A stretch of 64,000 nucleotides of DNA from an uncultured Clostridia bacterium (GTDB lineage Bacteria > Bacillota > Clostridia > TANB77 > CAG-508), in assembly GCA_948739805.1 (NCBI GenBank), contig CAPYID010000003.1, forward strand, positions 36,130 through 100,129, written 5' to 3'. Below, one piece after another: positions 9,292 through 18,428 of the stretch; the stretch's first letter is position 1, and each line of letters opens with the position of its first letter. Both the position numbers and the translations under genes were made by a program. The notes below the pieces were generated by a model. It searched no databases and was not told the DNA's origin. It saw nothing but the letters and a program-made list of their open reading frames with translations.

Positions 9292-10699
9292 TTATTTTAG
9301 TTTAATATTTAAATCGAAATATACTTTTGTTCCTATATTTTCTTCACTTTCAATATTTAGTTTAGAACCATGCAGTTCTATTATTTTATTACATAGTGAA
9401 AGTCCTATTCCACTTCCTCCATTTTGTCTACTTCTTGATTTATCTACCATATAAAAATCTTCTATTACTCTTTCTATATGTTCTTTTGGAATTCCCCTTC
9501 CAGTATCAATCACTGATATTCTATATTTTTCTTCTTTTATAATTTCTCCGTTTTATTAGTATTGTATTGTCTTTTGGCTCTGACTTTTTAGCGTTTTCTA
9601 CTAAGTTTCTTATGACTACCTCTAATAATTCTTTATCTCCTTTTATTTTTGCAGGTTCTAAAGAGATTTTTAAGGTAATATTTTCTAAATTTGTTATTTT
9701 TGAAGATATTTTATTTACAAAATCACATATGTCAACACTTTCTAATTCTATACTGTTTTCTGATAAAGCCATTAAATTCATAAGTTTATATGAAAGTTTC
9801 TCTAACCTTTTAGCTTCAGTGTAAATGTAATTCAATGCTTTTTTTGTTAATTGTTCATCACATTTTTTTAGTCTAAGCATATCAGAGTATCCTATTATTG
9901 CTGTCATTGGCGTTTTTATTTCATGAGTAAAGCCATTTATAAAATCATCCTTTTGTTTAATAACTAAATTTAACGAATTTATTTTATTTTCTATTTCCTC
10001 TGTCATAATATTGAAACTATTAGCAAGCTCTCCTATTTCATCTTTACTTTTTATACTAATTCTATTTGAAAATTCTCCTCTTGCTATTTTTTTACTTATT
10101 ATATTTAATTTTTTTATGTGCTTTGTTAAAAGTGCAGAAAAAATAATTATAAATATAGAGGCTATACTTAATATAATAAAGTCTACAATTAAGACTTCTT
10201 TCATTTGTTTATTTCTTTCTTCATATAAATCTGTAATATCATAAATGTTAATTATATATATTACATTATTATTAATAGTTAAGTATGAAGAGAAAAGCAT
10301 ATAATGTCTATTTTCTACTCTTCGGATATAATAATTGTCTGTTTCTTCTTTTAGGAGAATATTTATGTTCATATCTTTTGTTTTTTCAAAATTAGAAAAT
10401 ATCACATTCTCTGTTTCATCATATAATACTATTTTTTCTGAGTTCTCCCCAATATATGAATATAAAGATTTTATATATTCTATAATTTTTTCATTTGTTA
10501 TCTCTTCTCCTTGCTGAATATTATTTACTATATTACTTTCTAAATAGTATCTTTGTGCAATATTTTGATTTGAATTTTGATTTGCACTTTTTTCTATTGA
10601 ATGTCTAAAACTTTGCCTTATGATAAAAAATCTACTACATGATAATATACATGCCATAATTGCTATTATGCTTAATACTAATTTTAGACTGAATTTCAT
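9292..10699 (-). CDS. Sensor histidine kinase, read through a +1 shift at CGG
   Basis: A membrane histidine kinase partner of the response regulator at 10769-11425. The first frame (from ATG 10699, ribosome site GAAGGGAG) gives a membrane segment near residues 7-25, an extracytoplasmic sensor domain, a second membrane segment near 165-190, a HAMP domain, the phospho-acceptor motif FTHEIKTPMTAIIGY near 260 and the N box VVIRNLVENAKKS. It then runs into stop at 9521. The next frame supplies the missing ATP-binding motifs DTGRGIP and GGSGIGLSLCN and ends at 9292. The frames join at the in-frame CGG on 9550-9548: skipping its C gives TILIK-GEIIKEE, matching the usual strand before the G1 box. Without the shift the kinase has no G1/G2 boxes and would be dead. 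Four other genes here shift at CGG too. Confidence 0.85.
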
Positions 10700-10768
10700 G
10701 TTTGTCTCCCTTCTTATTGTTACTAAAATGGATTATAATGTTAACTTATAACAAAACACTTGAAGTAA

Positions 10769-11425
10769 TTATATCTCTAACATATATCCTATTTTATAAA
10801 TGGTTTTTATTTTGTCTTTCCAGTTTAACTTTTTTCTAATTCTTTGAATATGAAGGTCTAATGTTCTTGTTTCAAATTCTAAGTCTTCTCCCCAGACTTT
10901 CTCAAATATGATTTCCCTATATAAAGCTATTCCTTTATTTTGTATCAATAGCATAAGTAAATCAAATTCTTTAGGTGTTAGCTCAATTTTTCTATTTTGC
11001 ATTTTTACTATTCTTGCTTCGACATTGATTTCAATATTATCTATTTTTATAATATCTGTAAGTTTATTATATCTCCTTAATACAGCTTCTACTCTTGCAA
11101 TAAGTTCTTCTATTTCAAATGGTTTTGTAATATAATCGTCTGCTCCACTTTTTAATCCTTTTATCTTGTCTTTAGTTTGACTTTTAGCAGTTATAAAAAT
11201 AGTTGGTGTTTCTTTTGTTTCTTTTATGTATTCTAAGAGTTCATATCCATCTATTTTTGGTAACATTATATCCAATAATATTAAGTCATAATTTTTTTGT
11301 TCTATGTAATTTGCTGCAATCTCTCCATTTTCTGCACATTCACATAAGTATCCTTGCGACTCTAAGCCAATTTTAATCAAGTCGCTTATAGCTTTTTCAT
11401 CTTCTATAATTAAAATTTTATTCAT
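10769..11425 (-). CDS. OmpR/PhoB-family response regulator
   Basis: A 218-residue two-domain regulator. The receiver has the acidic pocket near the start (IIEDEK), the phosphorylation Asp in LILLDIMLP near residue 52, Thr in TIFITAK and Lys in ITKPFEI. The C-terminal winged helix carries ELTPKEFDLLMLLIQNKG and the RTLDLHIQRIRKKL recognition region. Ribosome site GGAAGGA precedes ATG. The kinase gene follows by about 70 bases in the same direction, so the pair (with 8535-9248 and perhaps 7739-8440) is probably one transcription unit. The signal sensed is unknown. Confidence 0.95.
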   Translation of the reverse strand: MNKILIIEDEKAISDLIKIGLESQGYLCECAENGEIAANYIEQKNYDLILLDIMLPKIDGYELLEYIKETKETPTIFITAKSQTKDKIKGLKSGADDYITKPFEIEELIARVEAVLRRYNKLTDIIKIDNIEINVEARIVKMQNRKIELTPKEFDLLMLLIQNKGIALYREIIFEKVWGEDLEFETRTLDLHIQRIRKKLNWKDKIKTIYKIGYMLEI

Positions 11426-11555
11426 TCTAAATTCAATTCCTTCCTATTTTATACATACATTTTTGCCCTTATACATTACTACATATTATAATCTCAAAAT
11501 GTATCTAAGTTGTAAATTTTTTAAGTTATAAAATTTGGAAGCAAAGGTATATATA

Positions 11556-11586
11556 AATATATCCCTCATAATTGAGAGATATTTAT
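11556..11586 (-). terminator. Imperfect terminator-like hairpin after the hydrolase gene
   Basis: An interrupted stem around ATATCCCTCA / TGAGAGATAT lies directly beyond the stop codon of the gene at 11588-12499. Confidence 0.45.
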
Positions 11587-11587
11587 C

Positions 11588-12499
11588 TTATTTTATAAAA
11601 TTAATTATATCATTATAAGTCTCTAGTTTGTTTTTTTCATTCAAAATTTCATGTCTTAAATTTTTATACAGTTTTCCTTTTATATTTGTATACCCTACTT
11701 CTTTTAAAAATTCTTGACTTTCCTTCCATTTGTTTTCATTTATTATTACTGGGTCATTATTCCCAGCAATAAAAAGTATTGGCATTTCTTTGTTTTTTAA
11801 TTCCCAACCTTTTTTTACATATATGCTTTTCATTAGTTTGAATAAATTTTCAAATCCATTTAATGTAAATATAAATCCACATAATTCATCATTATCATAT
11901 TTTTCTACTATTTCATTATTAGCACAAATCCATGAATTATCTGACTTTGGGTTTTCTACACTTTTATTATAATTTCCAATAGCTAAATTTTGAATAAATT
12001 TGCTTTTGTATTTTTCACCTTTAAATACTTTCATTATTTTTATTATGGATATTGCTAGGTTTACAAATGTATTTTTGCTTGGTGAACCGCATATAATTAG
12101 CTTATTTATATCTTCATCATATTTTTTTATATATTTTCTCACAACCATAGATCCCATACTATGCCCAAATAAAATCATTTCTTTATCTGGATATAGTTCT
12201 TTTACATATAAAGTTATTTGGTGTATATCTTCTACAATATATTCTGCATTATTATCATAAAAATACCCTAGATCTTCTTTGGTTTTTACACTTTTTCCAT
12301 GTCCTCTATGATCACTTATTACTGCAATATACCCATTATTTGATAAATATTCTAGAAAGTCATAATATCTTTCTTTATGCTCAGCCATACCATGTGATAT
12401 TTGGAATATACCTTTTATATCTCCATCAGGTATAAACATTGTTGTACTGATTAATAAATTATCACAATTAGATTTTATTGTTATATCTTTTCTTTGCAT
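11588..12499 (-). CDS. Alpha/beta hydrolase (monoacylglycerol lipase-like)
   Basis: A cytoplasmic serine hydrolase of the lysophospholipase/monoacylglycerol lipase group. Visible elements are the oxyanion segment QISHGMAEHKERY near residue 36, the region SDHRGHGKS, the nucleophile elbow LFGHSMGSMVV (Ser near 110), the acid region FIAGNNDPVI and the catalytic His in LRHEILNE. About 303 residues is usual. The start at 12499 is set by AAAGGAAAG six bases upstream; the longer frame begins inside the preceding Uma2 gene. It probably shares a transcript with that gene. Confidence 0.9.
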   Translation of the reverse strand: MQRKDITIKSNCDNLLISTTMFIPDGDIKGIFQISHGMAEHKERYYDFLEYLSNNGYIAVISDHRGHGKSVKTKEDLGYFYDNNAEYIVEDIHQITLYVKELYPDKEMILFGHSMGSMVVRKYIKKYDEDINKLIICGSPSKNTFVNLAISIIKIMKVFKGEKYKSKFIQNLAIGNYNKSVENPKSDNSWICANNEIVEKYDNDELCGFIFTLNGFENLFKLMKSIYVKKGWELKNKEMPILFIAGNNDPVIINENKWKESQEFLKEVGYTNIKGKLYKNLRHEILNEKNKLETYNDIINFIK

Positions 12500-12519
12500 A
12501 TAACTCTTTCCTTTCATTT

Positions 12520-13095
12520 CTATTTTTTTAATATTTCTTTTAACGATATTATACAATTTTCTAATATATTTACTTTTATATCTTCTGTAATTTCATAAGT
12601 TTTAGGTAATGTATAAATATTTTTTTCATTTATTATATATTGATAAATAACTCCTATTTCTTCATCTACAATCCAGTATTCCTTTATTCCATAATATTGA
12701 TATAAATTATATTTTACAAGTGTATCATGTTTTTTTGAGGCTGGTGATAATACTTCAATTATTAGGTCTGGCGCTCCTTGTATACCCATGTTATTAGTTA
12801 TTTTTGTATTATCACATACAACTAGAATATCTGGTTGTACTACATTATATTCCTTTTTAGGATTTCTTAACCCTGATAAACATACATCTAATGGTGATAC
12901 AAAGGCTTTACATTTCTTACCTTTTAAATAATTATGTAATTGAGCATAAATTTCTCCTACTATTTCTTGATGTGATGTTGATGGAGAACTCATTAGATAT
13001 AATTCTCCGTCAATTAATTCATATCTTTTTTTATTTTCTATATTTTGTAAATCTTCATAAGTATATTTTTCTTGTTTTAATGCTAAATTTTCCAT
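12520..13095 (-). CDS. Uma2-family (DUF820) PD-(D/E)XK nuclease-like protein
   Basis: A 191-residue member of the Uma2/DUF820 family, which has a restriction-endonuclease-like fold. Family marks are KRYELIDGELYLMSSP near the start, the VVQPDILVVCD segment with its Asp, APDLIIEVLSPAS with the second acidic residue, and YYGIKEYWIVDEE. The cellular role of these proteins is not established. GGAAGAGG is well spaced from the ATG at 13095; an ATG at 13116 behind AAGGGGG is an alternative. The gene is immediately upstream of the hydrolase. Confidence 0.85.
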   Translation of the reverse strand: MENLALKQEKYTYEDLQNIENKKRYELIDGELYLMSSPSTSHQEIVGEIYAQLHNYLKGKKCKAFVSPLDVCLSGLRNPKKEYNVVQPDILVVCDNTKITNNMGIQGAPDLIIEVLSPASKKHDTLVKYNLYQYYGIKEYWIVDEEIGVIYQYIINEKNIYTLPKTYEITEDIKVNILENCIISLKEILKK

Positions 13096-13333
13096 ATTTT
13101 TTTCCTCTTCCTTCATTAAATTTAGCCCCCTTAATATACCTTTATTTTATACATTTTTTACATTAATGAATTGATATATTCATATTTTCCAAAACATTTT
13201 TTCTTAAATCCCCTATAAATATTCACAAATACTATAACATGCAGGACTTTTTTTGTCAAATTAATTTATATATATTTAGGGTAGTTTCTAATATTACAAA
13301 AATGTAATATTTTATAAAATCACCCCATGTATG

Positions 13334-13362
13334 TTGATTTATTTGGATTTTTGCTATATAAT
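13334..13362 (+). promoter_or_regulatory. SigA-type promoter of the tsaE-tsaB-rimI unit
   Basis: TTGATT at 13334-13339, 17-base spacer, TATAAT at 13357-13362, 27 bases before the tsaE start. Confidence 0.7.
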
Positions 13363-13389
13363 GTCTCTTAGATTTAAGAGGTGATTTAA

Positions 13390-13818
13390 TTGTATAATTT
13401 TTTATCTAAAAACTCAGATGATACTTTAGAGTTTGCAAAAAATTTCGCTAAAAATTTGAAAATTGGAGATATTATTATTCTTATTGGAGATTTAGGTTCT
13501 GGTAAAACCAAATTTACTGAAGGTATCCTTTCATTTTTTGGAATTCAAAATGAAATTTCTAGCCCAACATTTACTATTGTTAATGAATATACTTCTAACA
13601 ATATTAGTATTTATCATTTTGATGTTTACAGGTTAAAAAGTTCTTTAGATTTTTATAATATTGGTGGAGATGAGTATTTTGATAAAGGAATTTCAATTAT
13701 CGAATGGGGCAATATTATAGAAGATGCTTTACCTAATAAATATATAAAGATTACTTTTGAAAGATTTTTAGAAAATGAAAATTATAGAAATTTGATTATT
13801 GAAAATATTACTGAATAA
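13390..13818 (+). CDS. tsaE: tRNA threonylcarbamoyladenosine biosynthesis ATPase TsaE
   Basis: TsaE is the P-loop ATPase that works with TsaB and TsaD to place t6A at position 37 of ANN-decoding tRNAs. The 142-residue protein has Walker A GDLGSGKTKFTEGI near residue 38, the SPTFTIVNEY segment, YHFDVYRL and a Walker B-like ISIIEWGN. The start codon is TTG, fixed by AGAGGTGA six bases upstream and by the usual family N-terminus. It heads the tsaE-tsaB-rimI cluster typical of Firmicutes; tsaD is not in the window. Confidence 0.95.
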   Translation: MYNFLSKNSDDTLEFAKNFAKNLKIGDIIILIGDLGSGKTKFTEGILSFFGIQNEISSPTFTIVNEYTSNNISIYHFDVYRLKSSLDFYNIGGDEYFDKGISIIEWGNIIEDALPNKYIKITFERFLENENYRNLIIENITE

Positions 13819-13919
13819 ATTTTTAAAGCTAAGTGTTTTTCTGGACGGTCAAGCAATTTTTGCCTCTATAAAGAAATTATATGCCAAATAAATTTATTTA
13901 AATATAAGAAAGGTTTGAA

Positions 13920-14603
13920 ATGAAAATTTTAGCTATTGATACTGCAACAGAGGTTTGTTCTGTTGCAATTTTAGAAAATAAAAATGTTATTTTAGAAAAA
14001 ACATTAGAATCAGTTAATACACATTCTGTTGCACTTATGCCACTCATAAAAAATGTTCTTTCTGAGACTAATTTAACTATTAATGATATTGATTTATTTG
14101 CTTGTGATAAAGGACCTGGATCTTTTACTGGAATTAGAATAGGTCTTTCAACTATTAAAGCATTTTGTGATGTCACTAATAAACCATGTGTTGGAATTAG
14201 CTCATTAGAAGGTTTTGCATATAAATTATATAATAATGTTACTTCAGATTATTACATTTGTTCTTTGTTAAATGCTAACCATAATAATGCATACTGTGGA
14301 GTTTTTAAATTTGATAATGAAAAATTAGTCCAAATTCATGATTATTTTTTTGATTCTATTAATAATATTTTAAATTTTCTTAATAATTTGCAAAAAAATA
14401 TTTTTTTTGTTGGAAATTGTGGAATATTTTTAAATGATATGATAAAATCAAAAAGCATTATAGATTCTAACAAAAATATATCAGCTACTAATATTGGTAT
14501 AGCTGCTTTTAATAAATTCAATATAGGTGATTATTGCACTTCAAGTCTACTTAGTCCTCTATATTTAAAAAAATCTAGTGCAGAAAGTAATGGTACAAAT
14601 TAA
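13920..14603 (+). CDS. tsaB: tRNA threonylcarbamoyladenosine biosynthesis protein TsaB
   Basis: TsaB is the inactive ASKHA-fold partner that scaffolds TsaD in t6A synthesis. The 227-residue protein begins MKILAIDTATEVCSVAI and has the KGPGSFTGIRIGLSTIKAF motif near residue 63 characteristic of TsaB, plus a variable C-terminal half. Ribosome site AGAAAGG precedes ATG. It is separated by 100 bases from tsaE and overlaps rimI by one base (TAATG), so the two are translationally coupled. Confidence 0.96.
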   Translation: MKILAIDTATEVCSVAILENKNVILEKTLESVNTHSVALMPLIKNVLSETNLTINDIDLFACDKGPGSFTGIRIGLSTIKAFCDVTNKPCVGISSLEGFAYKLYNNVTSDYYICSLLNANHNNAYCGVFKFDNEKLVQIHDYFFDSINNILNFLNNLQKNIFFVGNCGIFLNDMIKSKSIIDSNKNISATNIGIAAFNKFNIGDYCTSSLLSPLYLKKSSAESNGTN

Positions 14604-15037
14604 TGGAATTTCATAAAATGACTTTAGATGATTTGAATAAAATTTCCAATAACTTAGAAATCTTTGATGATTTCTGGACAGTTGGCATTTTTAAAGATGA
14701 ATTAAGTAATCCTAATTGCCATTATATTGTTGCTATTCAAGGTGAAGATATTATAGGATTTGGTGGTATTTCTGTGGTTTTAGATGAAGCTAATATAAAC
14801 AATATTGCAGTTAGAGTTGATAAAAGAAATAATAGAATTGGTTCTAAGATTTTACAAAATTTAATTGATATTTGTAAGTCCTTAAATTGCTCATTTGTTA
14901 CTTTAGAGGTAAATGTCAAAAATTTCCCTGCTATTAAATTATATAAGAATTTTGGGTTTAAAAATCTTGGAATTAGGAAGAATTATTATAAAGGGTATAC
15001 TGATGCTTATATTATGAAATTAGTGATTGAGAAATAA
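14603..15037 (+). CDS. rimI: Ribosomal protein S18-alanine N-acetyltransferase
   Basis: A GNAT-fold acetyltransferase of 144 residues that modifies the N-terminal alanine of ribosomal protein S18. Family marks are FDDFWTVGIFKDEL near the start, the acetyl-CoA loop NKRNNRIGSKILQNLI region near residue 75, FVTLEVNVKNFPAIKLY and a terminal KNYYKGYTDAYIM. The neighbourhood with tsaE and tsaB is the normal one in Firmicutes. Its stop codon lies inside the palindromic repeat at 15032-15140, which may act as the end of the transcript. Confidence 0.94.
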   Translation: MEFHKMTLDDLNKISNNLEIFDDFWTVGIFKDELSNPNCHYIVAIQGEDIIGFGGISVVLDEANINNIAVRVDKRNNRIGSKILQNLIDICKSLNCSFVTLEVNVKNFPAIKLYKNFGFKNLGIRKNYYKGYTDAYIMKLVIEK

Positions 15038-15140
15038 TTGCCTTCTGACGTTGTTGCTGCTCAGTCGATTTCCATTCAACGTACACCAGTACGCCTCATG
15101 GAATATCTCCTTCACGCGCCTAGTCAGAAAACAATTATTT
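15032..15140. repeat. Long imperfect palindromic intergenic repeat, copy 1
   Basis: The ends AAATAATTG and CAATTATTT are inverted, next to TTCTGAC / GTCAGAA, and the centre is CGTAC-ACCA-GTACG. The core sequence CAACGTACACCAGTACGCC recurs, inverted and nearly identical, in copy 2 at 31759-31862. The left end includes the rimI stop codon. It is less A/T-rich than its surroundings and holds no gene. Confidence 0.8.
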
Positions 15141-15189
15141 CACAATCCAATATAAAATATACATATGATTTAAAAGAAAGAAGGTACTT

Positions 15190-17589
15190 ATGATGATTAA
15201 GAAAAATGAACTAAGCCATAAAGATTTAAAGACTTATTGTAGTACAGAAAATTTTAATTTTAATACTACTGGAGAACTTGATAGCAATGACAAAGGTATA
15301 GGTCAAGACCATGCAATTCATGCACTTGAATTTGGTCTTAATGTTGACGTTAGAGGTAACAATTTATACCTTGAAGGTCCAAGTGGTGTTGGAAAAACTA
15401 TGTACACTAGAAAATATTTGGAGACTCTTTGTGTCAAAAAGAAAGTTCCTGCAGATTGGTGCTATATTTATAATTTCGATAATCCAAATGAACCAATAGC
15501 TGTTTCTTTGCCTGCTGGTCAAGGTAAAGAGTTTAGAGAAACTATGGATGGTTTTATTAAAGATGTTAAAGCAGATATCGCTAAAACTTTTAGTAATGAT
15601 GATTTTGAAAAAGAAAAAGCCTTAATTCGTCAAGAATTTGAACAAAAACGTTCTAATCTATTAGATAAATTAAATGAAAAAGCTGCTCAATATAATTTTA
15701 TGGTTAAAACTGCACAAAATGGTGTATATATGATGCCAATTTTTGAAGGCAAAACTTTAGAGGAAGAAGAATTTGAAAAATTAGATGAAAATATTAGACA
15801 AGAATATGAAAGTAATTCTGCAATAGTTCAAGAATACATTATTAGTGCTATTAGTGAAATAAAGTCTATAGAAAAGCAGTCTGATAAAAAAATCGAAGAA
15901 TGGCAATCTAATGTTTCTCTTTTAACTGTTAATGTTCATGTTAATTATGTAAAATCAAAATTTAAAAGAAATAAAAAAATAAGCCAATTTATGGATAATA
16001 TTAAAAAAGATATTTTGAAAAATATTCAATATTTTGTTAACCCAAGTGAAGAACAAGATAAAAAAAATGAACCTTCCCCTACTCCAGATGCAACAAAACC
16101 TTGGTTAAATTATAGAGTTAATCTTTTTGTTGATAATAGTAAATTAGAAGGTTCTCCTGTAATAATGGATTCTAACTATTCTTTCCAAAACATTTTCGGC
16201 AAACTTGAGTATGAGAATTATATGGGAATGTTCAAGACAGATTTTACAATGTTAAAACCTGGTCTTCTTCATATTGCTAATGGTGGTTATATTATATTTC
16301 AAGCTGAAGATTTATTATCTAGCCCTGCATGTTATGAAAATTTAAAAAGAGTTTTAAGAGTAAAAGAAATTGGTATAGATAATTCCCAAGAACAACGTAG
16401 TGCAATGGTTATGATATCTTTAAAGCCAGAGCCTATTCCCCTTAATCTTAAAGTTATTTTAATTGGTAGTGAGGAAATTTACCAAACTTTACTTGCTATG
16501 GATCCAAACTTTAAAAAATTATTTAAAATAAAAATAGAATTTGCTGAAGATGCACCTCGAAATGATGAAAACATTTTATTATTAGCAAGATTTATGCATT
16601 CTTTCTGTGAAAGAGAACATTTACCACAATTGGATAAAGAAGCTGTCGCAAGAATGATTGAGTATGCTTCAAAACTTGCAGATGATAAAAGAAAACTCTC
16701 TACTCGTTTTAATGATTTATCTCAAATAATTAGTGAAGCTGGTACATGGGCTACTATGGCTCGCTCAAAAGTTATTACTGAAAAATTTATCAAAAAAGCC
16801 ATAGATGAAAAAATTGCTAGAGTTCAAAAATATGATAATAGATTATCTGAAATGATTAGGGATGAAATGCTTTTAATTGATACAGATGGCTATAAGGTTG
16901 GTCAAATTAATGGTTTAACTATAATGACTACTGGAGATTATACTTTTGGAAAACCTGCTAGAATAACAGTTAATACTTATACTGGTAAATCTGGTATTAT
17001 AAATATTGAAAGAGAAGTTGAACTTTCTGGTTCTTCACATTCTAAAGGTGTACTTATTTTAACTGGTTATATTGGTGAACAATTTGCACAGGACTTCCCT
17101 CTTTCCCTTACTGCAAGTATATGTTTTGAACAATTATATAATGGAGTTGATGGTGATAGTGCTTCTAGTACAGAATTATATGCTTTACTTTCTAGTTTAT
17201 CAGATGTACCAATAAATCAATCTATTGCTGTTACTGGTTCTGTTAACCAAAAAGGTGAAATTCAGCCAATTGGTGGAGTTAATGATAAAATTGAAGGTTT
17301 TTATAATGTTTGTAAAACTAAGGGGCTAAATGGAAGTCATGGAGTTATAATCCCTATACAAAATGTAATGAATTTAAGTTTATCTGATGAAGTTGTAGAA
17401 GCTGTTAAAAATAATGAATTTCACATTTATGCAATTTCTACTATTGAAGAAGGAATTGAAATTTTAACTGGTGTCCCTGCTGGTCGTAAAGACAGTTCAG
17501 GAAATTTCCCAGCTGGAACTATAAATTATCTTGCTTATGAAAAGTTAAAAAAATATTCAAAGTCAGTTGCTACATTAGAGCAAAAGTAG
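15190..17589 (+). CDS. Lon-family ATP-dependent protease (AAA_32/LonB-like)
   Basis: A 799-residue fused AAA+ ATPase and serine-lysine protease of the Lon-like group common in clostridia. The ATPase has Walker A EGPSGVGKTMYTRKYL near residue 63, a coiled insertion at about 130-240 (KIEEWQSN region), a Walker B-like region NGGYIIFQAEDLL near 365 and a sensor segment LIGSEEIYQ. The C-terminal protease has the catalytic Ser in DGDSASSTELYALL near 655 and the catalytic Lys in GGVNDKIEGFYN near 700. AAGAAGG lies before tandem ATGs at 15190 and 15193. It lacks the LAN domain of classical Lon. Substrates are unknown. Confidence 0.93.
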   Translation: MMIKKNELSHKDLKTYCSTENFNFNTTGELDSNDKGIGQDHAIHALEFGLNVDVRGNNLYLEGPSGVGKTMYTRKYLETLCVKKKVPADWCYIYNFDNPNEPIAVSLPAGQGKEFRETMDGFIKDVKADIAKTFSNDDFEKEKALIRQEFEQKRSNLLDKLNEKAAQYNFMVKTAQNGVYMMPIFEGKTLEEEEFEKLDENIRQEYESNSAIVQEYIISAISEIKSIEKQSDKKIEEWQSNVSLLTVNVHVNYVKSKFKRNKKISQFMDNIKKDILKNIQYFVNPSEEQDKKNEPSPTPDATKPWLNYRVNLFVDNSKLEGSPVIMDSNYSFQNIFGKLEYENYMGMFKTDFTMLKPGLLHIANGGYIIFQAEDLLSSPACYENLKRVLRVKEIGIDNSQEQRSAMVMISLKPEPIPLNLKVILIGSEEIYQTLLAMDPNFKKLFKIKIEFAEDAPRNDENILLLARFMHSFCEREHLPQLDKEAVARMIEYASKLADDKRKLSTRFNDLSQIISEAGTWATMARSKVITEKFIKKAIDEKIARVQKYDNRLSEMIRDEMLLIDTDGYKVGQINGLTIMTTGDYTFGKPARITVNTYTGKSGIINIEREVELSGSSHSKGVLILTGYIGEQFAQDFPLSLTASICFEQLYNGVDGDSASSTELYALLSSLSDVPINQSIAVTGSVNQKGEIQPIGGVNDKIEGFYNVCKTKGLNGSHGVIIPIQNVMNLSLSDEVVEAVKNNEFHIYAISTIEEGIEILTGVPAGRKDSSGNFPAGTINYLAYEKLKKYSKSVATLEQK

Positions 17590-17637
17590 TCTTGCTATAT
17601 AATATTAGTTATCACTACAATTAGAGTAATTTATTAT

Positions 17638-17664
17638 AAATCTCCCCCTGGGGGAGATTTTATA
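17638..17664. terminator. Bidirectional terminator between the Lon-like gene and 17666 gene
   Basis: A G/C-strong 10-11 bp stem AAATCTCCCCC / GGGGGAGATTT with a minimal loop and T-rich flank, between convergent genes. Confidence 0.85.
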
Positions 17665-17665
17665 A

Positions 17666-18142
17666 CTATTTTTCGTCATCTAAAAGATTTATACATACAA
17701 TTTCACTTAATGTTGGTGGGTAGATTGCGTCAATCGTTTCATCAGTATATGTAATTGATATTGTATCTGCTATATCTAGTTCAGAAATATCAATTACATT
17801 ACCATTCCATCTTATCAATGTTTTATCACTTATTACAATGTTCCATTCTCCTCTACTATCTCTATCATTTATATCTAAACCTTGTACGAATAACATAGGC
17901 TTTCCATCTATAGATTTGCTTACCTTTTTTATTGTAGCATAAAATGTATTTTCAAATCCTATGTTTTCCTGTTCCTCTTTTAATTTTGAAACTTGCTCAT
18001 TTAATTCTAAAATTTGCTTTTTTAAATCACTTATATCATTTTCATATCTAATTTTTGTTTTTAAATACATATATGTCATTAATGTAGACACAATTACTAA
18101 AATTGCAATTATTACATATTCAATTATCTCTTTTTTCTTCAT
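17666..18142 (-). CDS. Membrane-anchored coiled-coil protein of unknown function
   Basis: A 158-residue protein with a cytoplasmic KKK start, one membrane segment (VIIAILVIVSTLMTYMY), then a short coiled coil (about residues 30-62, ISDLKKQILELNEQVSKL) and an extracytoplasmic beta-rich domain with GKPMLFVQGLDIN and a final SEIVCINLLDDEK. A similar layout (anchor, coiled coil, small beta domain) is seen in unnamed clostridial proteins; I do not know the role. ATG at 18142 is chosen because AAAGGGTGA precedes it; the longer frame would use the GTG inside that ribosome site. Confidence 0.7.
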   Translation of the reverse strand: MKKKEIIEYVIIAILVIVSTLMTYMYLKTKIRYENDISDLKKQILELNEQVSKLKEEQENIGFENTFYATIKKVSKSIDGKPMLFVQGLDINDRDSRGEWNIVISDKTLIRWNGNVIDISELDIADTISITYTDETIDAIYPPTLSEIVCINLLDDEK

Positions 18143-18389
18143 AATCTTCACCCTTTACTATTTTCATTAATTACATTTTATAATATATTTATGTTTATTT
18201 CAACCTATTAATTTAATTTTCTGTTATATTGATTATTAGATAATTGTTTTAATTACATAAATTTTGGATTGTGGAGTTATTAAAAATACATTAAATTTTG
18301 ACATTGTTGTTAATTATAAAATATTGCTATCTATTGTAGGGGTGCCTCTACATCTATTATTCATCATTCATTATTCAATATTAATTTTA
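18143..18389. other. Intergenic stretch without a gene; copy of a TCATCATTCATTATTCA repeat
   Basis: No open frame with a ribosome site was found. Bases 18356-18377 hold TTATTCATCATTCATTATTCA, nearly the same as 43419-43440; both copies sit beyond the 3' end of a minus-strand gene. Confidence 0.6.
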
Positions 18390-18415
18390 AGAGAGGATGA
18401 CTTTTCACCCTCTCT
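18390..18415 (-). terminator. Terminator of the yunB-side transcript
   Basis: Stem AGAGAGG / CCTCTCT extended by TGA / TCA pairs, just beyond the yunB stop codon; the minus strand continues TTAAAATTAAT. Confidence 0.7.
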
Positions 18416-18428
18416 ATACTTCCCTTTT

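Noticed and set aside
9550..9555. Homopolymer sequencing error as the general cause of the frame breaks
   Set aside because: A runs precede CGG only in the kinase and the recombinase; the deaminase (ACACGGC) and gerA (GGACGGT) sites have none, and all five sites share CGG.
12500..12556. Longer N-terminus for the alpha/beta hydrolase
   Set aside because: It would overlap the Uma2 gene and ignore the well-spaced AAAGGAAAG before ATG 12499.
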